64,000 nucleotides of DNA from Kwoniella bestiolae CBS 10118 (Eukaryota; Basidiomycota; Tremellomycetes; Tremellales; Cryptococcaceae), in NCBI RefSeq assembly GCF_000512585.2, contig NC_089241.1:7396001-7460000 (forward strand), read 5' to 3'. Shown here one piece after another: positions 25,812 to 36,890 of the stretch (position 1 is the stretch's first letter; every line of letters starts with the position of its first letter). The notes beneath the pieces were generated by a model. The model made no database searches and was not told where the DNA came from. It saw only the letters and a program-made list of their open reading frames with translations. The position numbers were made by a program, and so were the translations under genes.

Positions 25812-28800
25812 ATGTCAAATCAGAACCAGAATACATACAAACTACCACCATGGCTCAATCACAACGATCAAGCTCCACCCGGATGGATACCCACTTGGAA
25901 TAGTACTCCGATGAACTCGAGCGCAAGTGCCAACACCGCAGGACCAGGTGACCACCCTGCCAATCGTCCTCAGGATAATCCACATTGGCAACCTGGTCAA
26001 ATAGAAACTCCCATTCCTACCCCTGCGACCTCTCATTCTGGTCCATCGAAGCTACCACAATCCCCAACAAGGAATCCATCCCAGAGACAGCAGCAAGAAC
26101 GCCATGAACAATTACACCAGCCCCAATATTATGATCAGGCGTTTGCTCGACCTTTCGCTTCCTCCTCATCCTCTTTCAACGAGCGAAATCTCCCACCTTT
26201 ACAGACGTCAACTCCGTCGTCAAGCAAGGCGTCGAACCGTACATCACCCAAGACGTCCACTAATCAACCTACGCCAGTCAAGACGGATGCCGGAGAATCA
26301 GGTAAGGCGCAAACCGGTCAGGAAGGTAAGGGCGGTAAGAAGAGGAAGAGAAAATCACAAGCTGTAGTGGAAGGAGGTGATGATCAGCAGTCCTTGCCTT
26401 CGCTCTCGGAAGGTGACAAGGATAAAGAGAAGAGGACCAAAACGGGTAGAGCGTGTGATGCTTGTGTAAGTCCCATCTTGCTACAGAGAGACGAAACGAG
26501 CTTATAATGGTGTTGTCGATGTCAGCGGACCAAGAAGATCCGCTGTGATATCCTCCCTGCAGGTGATCTGCCCTCGGGACTGGACACTCAACCGATCTGC
26601 GCACATTGCAAACAGAACAATCTGGAATGTACTTTCTTCTTGCCTATCACTGAGACGAGGTTCAAGAAGAAACGTCAGGCTAGTGAGTGAAACTCCACAT
26701 CGACTCCTGAAATGGCAAATCTATGCATTCTGACAACTATACCCATCAATAGCGAAAGATAGCCAAGATCCCGCCCATCCCCATTCCGGGCCAGTGGTGG
26801 TCAATGTTTCGAGCCAACAGAATAGAGGTAGTCCCGACACATACGACTATGAGAACGAGGGGGGAGGAGCAGCCAATACGGACGAAAAAGGCGGCGGGAG
26901 GGTAGAAGGTAAGTATGAAGCTAGTATGTACCTCGCCCGCTGCATAGCTCACTATTGACCGATGTATCATAGGCCCCACGTCTATCGCTTTCCTCTTACA
27001 TACTACAATCCCCACGATCCCCTCTGAGGCATTTGATATGCGACATCACAATTCGTGGGAAGTCTTGGAAGATGGTAACGGGGTGATCAGAGTCAACGCC
27101 CCGCCGACCGCACCGGCTCATGCAGATGCAGATCCGACCGATCCTACTCGAGCGCATAATAGGCTGAACAAACCTATCTTGTCTGGTCAAACGATGTCGT
27201 TGTTGGTCAACGCATATTTCGACGAGGTAGCACCGCTCTTCCCCATCATATCGAGAGCGGAATTTGCAGCTAAGACCACACCGAGTCCACTCATGCTGTA
27301 TTCGATCTGTGGCCTAGGAGCAACGAGAAGACAGTTTCCTAGGGAGATATTCGCGGGTGTCAGAGGGGTGATCAATGGGCTGCTGAGGAGTAATGATATT
27401 CTCAGCGACGCGAGGTTTGAGAACGTGCAAGCGCTGGTGAGTGTCGTGAGGTCGTATAGTGCAGACTATTTTGCTGATGTATCGCACGTAGCTTCTGCTG
27501 GCACAGGTGGGGGATCTCCACGCTCAACCTACAGCAGCCACAGCTAGTGCCTCCTTGATAAGGACTGGTGCGGCGATCCGTATGGTATGTCACCTTCCCT
27601 TCCAGATTGTTCCCCTTATGCTCACTCCGGTACAGGCACAAGACCTAGGATTACATCGAGAATCATCGTTGCGAGCTCAAGGGCCACAGGACTTAGCCTA
27701 CGTCGAATTGAGAAGGAGAGTATGGGCAACTTGCGTAATAATGGACAGGTGGTAGGTGGATCTTTCCGCTTCGTCAGATTTTGTTAACCGCTGACCCTCC
27801 GAGCGTAGGTACGGCGCGGCACTGGGCATACCCCTTCTGGTGGATCTGCTAGATTGTGACGTACTCCTACCGGCCCCGTATGCAATCTCAATTTTGACCG
27901 AATCATCCGAATGGCCACTGGAACCGAGTTTTATGGCCCTCTCGGAGCACCTCAAACTGTCTATCCTCATTGGAAGGGTTTTGAAGATAATATACTCTCC
28001 TACGGGGCTAAAACACACCACCGATCCTCAACTGGCAGGCTTGGTGGGGGACATGGAGGAATGGAAAATACACTTACCTGAGCAGCTGCAGTTCCGGGGA
28101 AAGGAGAGTTCGCATGTTGCTGGTGAGTCCTTTCGTCACTACGTTGACCTGTGCTGATCAGCAACATGCTAGGCCTTCTCCATCTCGGGTACACCGCGCT
28201 TCAATTCCTATTCTGGCGAGTATTCATGCGAATCACCTACTCTTGCCCGCCCCATTTGACATTTTGCGTCGAGGTATCGCACTGGTCAAAGATGATCAAA
28301 TGGTCAAGAGATGCTTTGGAATGGTTAGATGCGAATGATGATGCTCTCGATTCACTCTTCATCTTCCCTTATGCTGCGACTTCCTGTGCGTTGATTCAGT
28401 ATCACACTTGGGCGAGAAGAGGGGATAGCGATGCGCTGGACACGCTCAAGTTGGTCAAGGAGACGGCTACGAGGTGGGAGCAGACCGTACAGCCCGGTGA
28501 GTTGGTCTTCCTTACCCTTGTGCTCCGTCACCATGTTGATTCGTTCAGAACTTTCTGCCAAGTTGTTTGGAAAGATGGCTGACTCACTGTCCGTTCTTGC
28601 AGATCAAATGTCTATCCGTCGCAAGACCTGCGAAACGATGACGCTTCTGTACGAAGCCGCGCTCAAGACCGACCCAGACAGCCTTGAAAATCGAATCGCC
28701 CCAAGACAACCTGCCAACCCCACTGCAGGAGTGATACCTCGTCAAGGCGTATTCAGCAAGGTTCAATTCAAGAAGGACGAGAACGTCAAAGGTGGTGGAT

Positions 28801-29705
28801 TCTTCGTAGCGGAGAGTGAGGACGAGCGACAATTAACTGGATTGAATCAGAAGGATGTGATGCTGGCTTCCGAGATGTCGGACGAGCAGAACCAAGATTT
28901 GAGGGATCAGACTCATAATCGAGTTCGTCTAAAGGATAAACAGGTGGACGAAGCGGCCATCATTGAGGACCAGCAGGCTGCTCAAAGCCGTGAACAGCCC
29001 AAACAGCATCAGGGAGAAGGAGGCTATGAAGGACCTGGAAGTGCCTTGGAGGTATTGCAAAGCATGCCCAAAGGGTCGTACAATGTCAACCCTCTGATCG
29101 CTCAAGATGGAACGTATTCCAATGAGAGTATGAATTTCAACCAGTCGGAGGACAGTATGAACATGATGGCTGGAGGGATGATGGATATTACTAGGCAGGT
29201 GGGTGAGACGAAACGATTCGTACGCAGATATAATGCTGATAAGTATGGGATGGGACGATAGGCTCAACATTATCCGATGCCAAATTATCCTATGCAACCT
29301 CAGGAACTACAGCAATATCAACAATCACATCAGAACCATTTCCCTCCTCAACATGGTTCAGGGGGTAATCAAACCCAAAGTCAAAATCAGAATCACCTGT
29401 ATGGACCACCCCAACAGGCACAATCGCATAATTTCCCTCACCACCTACAGCCCGGTCGTGATGATACTCCAGGGCAGAATCAGTCTTCAAATAACTTCGA
29501 ATCCCACTACGCAACCTTTCCTCCAGGGTACTCTGGACCTTCCAGCGGACCTTCCGGCTCTGGCGGTACAGGTGGTCCAGGAGGGAACCTCGATCCGTCG
29601 TTCCTGGACAGTCTACCTGTTAGTACCTTCGATTGGGAGAGTTGGACGAATTATTTCGACAAGTTCTTGCCTTCTGCGAATCAGAATTTCGAGACCATGC
29701 AGTAG
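25812..29705 (+). CDS. Zn2Cys6 transcription factor 2, large, with expanded zinc-cluster loop
   Basis: Ten exons: 25812-26465, 26526-26682, 26753-26908, 26973-27436, 27492-27584, 27636-27751, 27809-28122, 28173-28496, 28603-29198, 29262-29705; 1105 aa. A Pro/Ser/Gln-rich disordered N-terminus of about 200 residues and a KKRKRK nuclear signal precede the zinc cluster. Its cysteines are near 215, 218, 225, 243, 246 and 253; the 17-residue gap between the third and fourth is unusually long. The middle-homology domain includes MSLLVNAYFDEVAPLFPII, ATASASLIRTGAAIRMAQDL and YVELRRRVWATCVIMDR, a layout like xylanase-regulator-type factors. The C-terminus is Gln/Asn/Gly-rich, likely an activation region. 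An intron retained at 29199-29261 would end the protein after 20 more residues. No target is known. Confidence 0.82.
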
Positions 29706-30616
29706 GTGGGCGGGGTGGTTGTTACTATACTGTGGGATTAGAAAAGGAAGAATAGGGTATGGTGATGGGTTTTTGGTCGACGGCGAAAGATTAGTTGGAT
29801 TTTGAGACTGGGAATGGGAATGGGAATGGGAATGGGATGATACACTTGGTGTAGCCAATCAGAGGCAACCAATCAGAGACTGGTTGAGATGAAGAAAAAA
29901 GAGAAACATGATTACTTAGAAGATTTATTGTAAGTTTAGTGGGCGAGTCAAGCTTGAATATCAGTGGAGAGGGGAGGGCTTCGATTTGAGCTCAGATGGG
30001 ATGTTGTGGCATTGGGATGATCATTAAGGTGTATGATCATGTCATTAGTCAGTTGCCAGTTGTGCATTATACGTATAATCTTAGTATATTATTCTTTACT
30101 TTTGTAATTGACTCTTCTCATGAGTTTTATGTATCATTATGCATTTATGCCATGTCGACTGGAGATTGGATTGGATTTCTGACCTTGCACGTGCTTTCCA
30201 TGCTCTTGCTCGCTCGGTAAAAGCGGTCCGCCATAACTTTGCCACATCCTTTCAGGAACCTCATGTCTGCTGTTATATATCCGGATGGAGAGATGACGAG
30301 ATACCTTCGGACCAATATTTGGAGGGATGGGTTTATCATACTTCCGAGAGATGCTGCTATCAGGTGGTCGGAGTATGATTTTCGCTCTTTGCTCATGGGT
30401 GTTAGGTAATGGTTTGGTAGGAATGGAAGAGGTCGGGTGAGATACCCGAGAGGAGGAAATGTTGGGAGGGAGGTAAGATGTTTAAGTTATAAAGCTCAGT
30501 GGGTTGGTATTTGTTATTTGTTGTTGTATCTTTGAATCAAATTCATCTCATCTTACTTGTATCTGCCCGTCCTCTCATCTGATAACTAGTACATAACCTA
30601 AACAAACCAAAGCAAA
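29706..30616. other. 3' flank of factor 2 and upstream region of the SDR gene, with a GGG array
   Basis: The 911 bases separate two plus-strand genes. At 29810-29836 are five GGG runs separated by AAT, a hexamer array able to form a G-quadruplex. The leader just before 30617 is A/C-rich with a CAAAATGG start context. No gene is recognised. Confidence 0.5.
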
Positions 30617-32059
30617 ATGGTCGACGCTGCCAATGGAACTTCTTCAAATGTGGTACTTATCACCGGGGCCGCAGGGTGGTTAGGAGGTATTGTGAGTTTT
30701 TGGCTTTCTCGCTTTCTTTGCCCAGCCTCGTCGCCTGGTCCTACTTACCTTGCTCTTCTCTCTTACACTGAGATGCATCCTTCTAAGCAGAAGAACCCAT
30801 GCTAATTCTGTATACACGGCTATAGCTCGCCTCGGAACTCCTCTCCGACCCCAAAACACCAAACGTCAAGCTCATCTTGGCCGATATCGTCGAGCCCCAA
30901 GCTCCCAAGGGATCCCAGGCGCTCACTTTCAAAGCTGATTTGACCAACCCGGAGTCGATCGCTGGGCTGTTCGATACCGAATTTGGAACGCCTGATACCG
31001 TGTATTGTTTCCATGGGATCATGAGTAGGGGGAGTGAAGATAACTTTGATTTGGGATTGAGGGTGGGTCGTTGTGTTTCATACTGCCCAACACTGTATCC
31101 CTAGTTGCATACCACCGGCTTGAGCTGACTCTCTCCGTGGATTAGGTCAACATCGACTCGATCCGATACATGCTCGAAGCCGCCCGAACGCGAAAGACAG
31201 CCTCCGGCGAACTCATCAAATTCATCTTCACCTCCTCTCTCGCAGTGTACGGTGGTCCCCTCCCTCACGTCGTCGACATCCAAACCATCGCTACCCCCGA
31301 GGGAGCCTACGGTATGGGTAAGCTCTCGTCCGAGCTGCTCGTCAACGAATACTCCCGACGAGGATTCGTGGACGGTCGAATCCTCCGATTACCCACTATT
31401 GTCGTTCGACCCGGTGTACCCTCCGCTGCTACCTCCGCTTTCATCTCTGGTATTATCCGAGAACCATTACATGGTGTAGAGGCCATCTGCCCGGTGGGTA
31501 ATGGATTTGACTCACCCGAATTGGACTTGGCAGCTTGGGTGGCTTCGCCGGAGATTACTATTCAGAATTTCATCATTGCTAAGCATATCCCCAAGGAGAA
31601 GTTCTTGGCTCATACTAGAGTGTGAGTGTCTTTTTCACCGGATTATCTTCTGTGGTGGGGGAACATAGATGTGATATGGAATACAAGAGAATCCTTATGC
31701 TGATTGCTTGACCTCTTACACAGCGCCTACTTGCCCGGTTTCACCACTACCGTACGAGAGGAACTCGAAGCTCTCGCTACTGTCGCTGGTAAAGACGCTT
31801 TGAAATTGATCACTTTCAAGGTGAGTTCTGGATCCTCTCTCACTCACCTTTTGAGGTCGAATCGATTTCAACGAAAGACTGCGATGCTGACTATGTGGTG
31901 AACGCACAGGACGACCCTACCAACCGAAGAATCGTATCCTCATGGCCCGCCCGATTCAACAACGAATACCCCCTCTCGCTCGGTTTCGTAGTTGATCAAG
32001 GAGGTATGGTACCCATCGTGCAGAGATTCAAGGATGCCGTGGAAGCTGGTCTCGCTTAG
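30617..32059 (+). CDS. NAD-dependent SDR epimerase-type enzyme, D-erythronate dehydrogenase-like
   Basis: An extended short-chain dehydrogenase. Exons 30617-30691, 30826-31062, 31146-31621, 31724-31820 and 31910-32059 give 344 aa. The Rossmann motif ITGAAGWLGG is at about 14-24, an Asp ends strand 2 (LILADIVEP, NAD preference), and the catalytic SSLAVYG and YGMGK (YxxxK) follow. The segment VRPGVPSAATSAFISGIIRE with ICPVG is, as far as I recall, characteristic of the D-erythronate dehydrogenase (DenD) subgroup, which oxidises a C4 aldonate in bacteria. The fungal substrate is not proven; a nucleotide-sugar epimerase role is less likely. It lies between Zn2Cys6 factor 2 and a lipid phosphatase. 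Confidence 0.8.
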
Positions 32060-32607
32060 GGTGTTTGTAGGATTGTAGTGGTTTCATCAGGTCATCATGT
32101 ATCACATATCACATTGAATTGTTTTTTGTGCATCTGCATAGAACACGTTCATGTAGTGGTTAAGCATATCATACAAGCACATTCACCTTGTGCATGAACC
32201 AGGAGTCCACCGCCGTAAACGACCGTTCTATCTTTAGATCAAACCATACGTCATAATGCGCCGTGCCTTGATGTGATTGACATGTTTTAGGTGAAAACCT
32301 GCGCCTTGGTTCCCAAATTTCACGTCATTTGATCATCACCAAACTACTAGTAAGTAGTGTAAACATGCGAGTTGAACGAAGCACAGAGCGAAGGGCTGGA
32401 TTGTTGTTTTGTGTGCTGGGACGTCATTTCGACCTTTGGATGAAAAGGAAATTTTGGACCTATAACAAGTAGTGATTATAATCCAGTTCAACTCGTTTCA
32501 TCCTTTCTTCCCCATCTACCAAGCCTTCTTCATCGGTACTACTGTATCACCATACAAGTGTTCCGAGGACCACCAATCAAGGCCAACGCTAGTATCCTCT
32601 AGTCACC
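32060..32607. other. Intergenic region between the SDR and PAP2 genes
   Basis: It holds the SDR 3' UTR and the PAP2 promoter and leader. No coding or RNA feature is seen. Confidence 0.5.
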
Positions 32608-34486
32608 ATGGCCTCACCAAGAGTTTCAGCCGAACCCACCCTAACCGAGAAACCTCGAAGATCCCTCTTCGGTGGAAACAAGCACAATGTCAAACAACCC
32701 ATTGGTACGGCCCCCGCCCCCGGTGTAGTAGGGACTACCGAAGCTGGGTTTCCCGACCATGCTGGTCAGGCTCAAGCCAGACAGGGCGGATTCACCCATG
32801 ATTTCAAGTTTGGAAGTTGGATACGACTCCACGCTGTGGACTTGATCACTATGGCTGCGATGGGCGCGATTGGTCTGGGAGTTTATGAGGCTGATCCGGC
32901 TCCTACGAGGAGTTTCCCCGTTTTTGTAAGTTTGTTTGCTCTTTTCGTGGAGAACCACTCTCCTACCTTCCTGCGCCATCATCCAGTGACGTGTCTCACA
33001 GTTCCTCCTATGCTTGCTGTGCTTTGGACGGCTCGTTGAGCTTATGGTAATGTCGATATTCGCAGAACATCGATGGCTCCATCGCCTACCCCGAATTTGC
33101 TTACCCTCTCCGCAAAAATATCATCCCCATTTGGTTGGCGGCCTTGCTCGCTTTTATCGTGCCCTTCGCATTCTTCGCCTTATTCCAGATTAGAATTAGA
33201 AATTTGAACTCATTCTTGGGTACGACTATGGGTTTGTTGGAGAGCTTGATCACTGCGGCGGTCTTTCAGGTGTTTCATAAGTGGTTGATCGGGGGTTTGA
33301 GGTAGGTGTCTGCCGTTCCTCATAGGTTTATGGTTTATTGATTAAGGTCGTTTTTGTCGATTGCAGACCACACTTCCTAGGTATGTAAATGTAATCTCAA
33401 ACTCCCTTGCCCAGATGAAACCTAACTGACCGACTGGAGCTTTTAGACGTCTGTAAACCTGACGTGTCGCAGCTCGTACAATCCGGTGATGGGTTCAGAC
33501 AGATCATGTATACTAGGGCTATCTGCACTGGGTGAGCAACTGTCCTACGAAAGAAAATGGGAGAGCTCTTCATCTGATTATACTATGTCTCAGCGATCCC
33601 GATGAGATTAACGACTCGCTCGAAAGTTGGATGTGAGTTCCAACATCACCTCACTAGTTGTGGAACGCCAAGCTGATCATGCCACAGGTCCGGTCATTCC
33701 ACTGCTGCTTTTGCGTAAGTCACCTACACCTTAATACGTACGAGTCAGTTCAGCCCACTGACATGCATTGTAGCGGTTTCGTCTATCTCTTCTTCTACTT
33801 CAACGCTCAGTTGAAAGTCATGGCCGACCACCGACCAGCGTGAGTATCCCAAGTCCGAGGTGATATATAGCTTTTTGCTGAGGGATTTGGTATCGTACTA
33901 CAGATACTGGAAGATGATTCTCACTATCGCCCCTTTGCTCGGTGCAAGTTTGATTGCGGCTTCATTGACTATTGACGAATACCATAACTGGGTAAGTGCT
34001 GGGTGTTCAGAGAATAAGAGTCAACGCTGACAGGTTCGTCAATTGTTAGTATGATTGTGTCGGCGGGGCTCTCACCGGAACTCTTTGTGCTATCGTGAAT
34101 TTCGTCTCCCTGCCCATCCTTCGCCTCCCCTTCCTTTCGCCTTTGCTCTCGCCTTTGCTCTCCACTTCTCAGCCCCTGCTTTGCCCCCTTCCCCTTGGGA
34201 CGTCACTCCCATCTTTTAGTGGGACAAGAAAGCTGATCCGCTCACCCAGATCGCATACAGAAAGACTTTCGCAGCGCTATGGGACTTCCGATTCAACCAC
34301 ATCATGTTACCTCGATCGACCTCGCTATTCCACCGAAGAGCCATCGACGGTGAAGTCAGTACATCCAGATTCTCATACACCCCACAAGAGAGTATGATCC
34401 AGCGACCCGCGGCTGCTGAAGGTGGTTGGAGAAGGGACTGGGGGAGTGCTGGTGCGCCGGGCGACGCTACGGCTATGATGGTATAG
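32608..34486 (+). CDS. PAP2-type lipid phosphatase (Dpp1/Lpp1-like)
   Basis: An integral membrane phosphatase that dephosphorylates diacylglycerol pyrophosphate, phosphatidate and similar lipids. Ten exons: 32608-32925, 33066-33301, 33367-33380 (14 nt), 33447-33531, 33594-33632, 33688-33714 (27 nt), 33774-33839, 33904-33991, 34050-34094, 34250-34486; 384 aa. The three catalytic motifs are present: KWLIGGLRP (KX6RP), SGHS, and a distal DEYHNWYDCVGG with the catalytic His. About six membrane segments can be seen (for example IWLAALLAFIVPFAFFALF). The tiny exons split motifs one and two from their surroundings, and the last donor is GTGAAT rather than GTGAGT. The Lpp1/Dpp1 choice cannot be settled. 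Confidence 0.88.
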
Positions 34487-34713
34487 ACTTTGGGAGTCTG
34501 TTCTTATATCAGGTCATATATAAGCCCCTTTCACAGGTGGTGGCCGCCTTACAATCATCCTATAATTTTTATAATACACGCATAGTCTCAGGCTCGTCAT
34601 GCAAGATTCTTATATCATAAAACTTTACTACTGTTGGGTGTGGTGTGGATCGTGATCACCGAATATTGATACTAAGTAACGATGCATACACTACGGACAA
34701 CAAACCATACCTC

Positions 34714-36002
34714 CTATGCCTTACCACTCGATCCCAGAAGGTTCATAAATCGGTCACACACTTTAGCGAAAGCCTCTACAGCCTCTTCTTCCGCATCTGG
34801 GAATGCCTTGGAGGCGAGGGCTTGAGAGTACGTCTCGACATATGGATCACGAGCCCACGAGTTGATGTTGAACTGTAAGTTAATTGGAAAGATCAGATCT
34901 GGCTCCTTGAGATAGTATGACGCTCTAACGTACCTTTGACACACCACTCTTTACGAGATCTGTGAAGAGCTCGTCGGGAAGCTCATCGGTACCGTGGGCG
35001 CAGAGGTAGGGGATCCGGCCCTTGAATCGTTGTTGCAAGTCCTTCAAGCTGGATAAGGATTATTAGTGATCAGCTAATGGTAAGGCATCTTGACTCGAGT
35101 AATGGTGTGGCTTACATTTCAAGCTTGTATTTGGGTCCTCCGATGAATTTGTAACTTCCATGCAAGTTCTGTGACCGATCTGTTAGCTACAAGTCTACAG
35201 CTAAACCCAGAACGACTTACACCGTATGAAGGAGCCAAGATGTGGGCACCGGTTCTATAGAAAGGTCAATATTGTACCTAGTATGTCCATCACTGGCACT
35301 CACTCCTTCATGAAATTCTCGGCGTTTGCAGGATCCGTCAACATTCCACCGGTGATCTCTCTCAATCCAGCTTCTCCACCTTCCAATCGACCCAATTCTA
35401 CCTCGGTAGCAATGCCCTATAAGCGGCACCCATGAGCCCCTACCGAAGTTTTCCAGGGTGAAGGCTGAAGGCACTCACCTGAGCAACACATCGCTTGATG
35501 TATGGAACGGCAATAGCGATATTTTCCTCCTCGTTGTCCGCGTGACTCGCATCAACCATGATACTATCGAATTTGATACCTTCTTTCTCGGCAAGACCGA
35601 TAGAGAGCTCCAGATGCTCGGCGTCGGTGGCGTGGTCGAGGTGTACAGCGATGGGGACGGAGGCGTTGTGTGCGCTACATGTCGCTATCAGAACAGTCCA
35701 GCGGTCTTTTGGCAGAAATCGCTCACAGAGTTACACAGTACTGTAAGAAAGGTCCTTTTCCAGCTTGCAAGGTGATAGGGAATAGCTGGAGGATAGCTGG
35801 GGAGTTGTTTCGCTCAGCGGCTCGGACAAGTCCTTTGGCCATACCTGCGTCGTAGCTATGTCATCGCCAGACTATCAGTCACTGATCACTGATATTCCTC
35901 TCAATCCCCGCATACGACGTACCATGTCTGAGCGACGATACCGTAGCCTCCGGCCTCGGCCTTGTTGAGGATATCGAGAGTTCGGTTGTTAGCGAGGGTC
36001 AT
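34714..36002 (-). CDS. Class II ketose-bisphosphate aldolase
   Basis: A zinc-dependent aldolase that cleaves ketose phosphates to DHAP and an aldehyde. Exons 36002-35923, 35855-35727, 35674-35479, 35416-35304, 35254-35221, 35168-35116, 35048-34934 and 34872-34714 give 292 aa. Zinc ligands sit in HLDHATD, NLHGSY and CAHGTDELP; the second metal and phosphate loops are VELGRLEGGEAG and KFNINSWARD. It starts MTLANNRTLDILNKAEAGGYG and is shorter than, and unlike, the glycolytic Fba1 type (about 360 aa). It belongs to the fungal group related to tagatose- and fructose-bisphosphate aldolases, so a side-pathway substrate is likely (inference). It is head-to-head with an MFS transporter, sharing an 888-bp promoter with repeated sites. 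Confidence 0.88.
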
Positions 36003-36890
36003 GGTGGTGATGCTGGGCTGTCTGAGTAACTTGACGATAGTATGTTACAAGTACAACTTTTGCTAGACTGTGACAAGTTTTATTGAAGTTCTCTTCCAGA
36101 CTTTGCAACCTATCACGGTCCCGTCACACGTCACAACATGACATCGGAAGCAGCTGGTGGAGGATAGGAGGAATGGGATGAACGAAATCCATCGAGGTGA
36201 TTTCCGGTCTTTCGGTAGCCGGACCGACCTGTCAGATATGTTCTTCCAAGTCAAGGGAATGGTGTTAAACATAACAAAGAGTCAAATCACGGCATGGCTC
36301 TCAAGCATGTGAGGCTGGGGCAGAACCAAATGGATCAACATCGCTCCTTTTGGCAATAAGCTTTCTTCCATCCGTTTATCGTTTAACCGAAGAACGATTT
36401 CCGGTCCATTCAGCTTCGATCCGGAATCATACAATCTTGGTACAGGGGATGATATCTTTCCGGGTGGCCAAGTTGTCATTTGCTATCGCGCCTGGAAAAG
36501 GAAGAACTGTTGGGTGGTTTGCATCATCTTCTCCAGGTGCCCCGTAGACAAAACCCACGGTACCCCTCACATTCCACCTTCCGGGGTGATTTGTGTATTT
36601 CTGGATACAGTATTCGGCCGGAGGGGGCCAAGCTTCCTCGTAAGGAGAATATCGGGTCATCAGTCTTTGTCAGTGAAACAGCGGAAACGAACTTTTGGTA
36701 AATTGGAAAAACACATCAGAAACTTTAGCCGCTCCTTTGCGAGGATTTAATATTTAAAGAAGACTCCAAGGGGCTCAACTTTCCCCCTTTTTCTTTTCTC
36801 GAACCAATTCACTCAAGAACTTCTAACTGTAGTCTTGACAAAACAATCTTACCACCCCTTGACCCTTATACATCTACATCTTCATACACC
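36003..36890. promoter_or_regulatory. Shared divergent promoter of the aldolase and MFS transporter, with repeated CGG sites
   Basis: Two outward-facing genes share this region. The 11-mer GATTTCCGGTC occurs at 36199-36209 and again at 36396-36406, and several other CCGG/CGG sites cluster between them and downstream (for example AGCCGGACCG near 36218, CCGGAAT near 36421). CGG is the usual half-site of Zn2Cys6 factors, two of which are encoded nearby. Binding is inferred. Confidence 0.4.

Noticed and set aside
29199..29261. C-terminus VGETKRF... of Zn2Cys6 factor 2 ending at 29261
   Set aside because: GTGGGT donor, CTGAT branch and ATAG acceptor define a normal intron, and the next frame continues as a Gln-rich exon of 148 codons, so splicing is more likely than termination.
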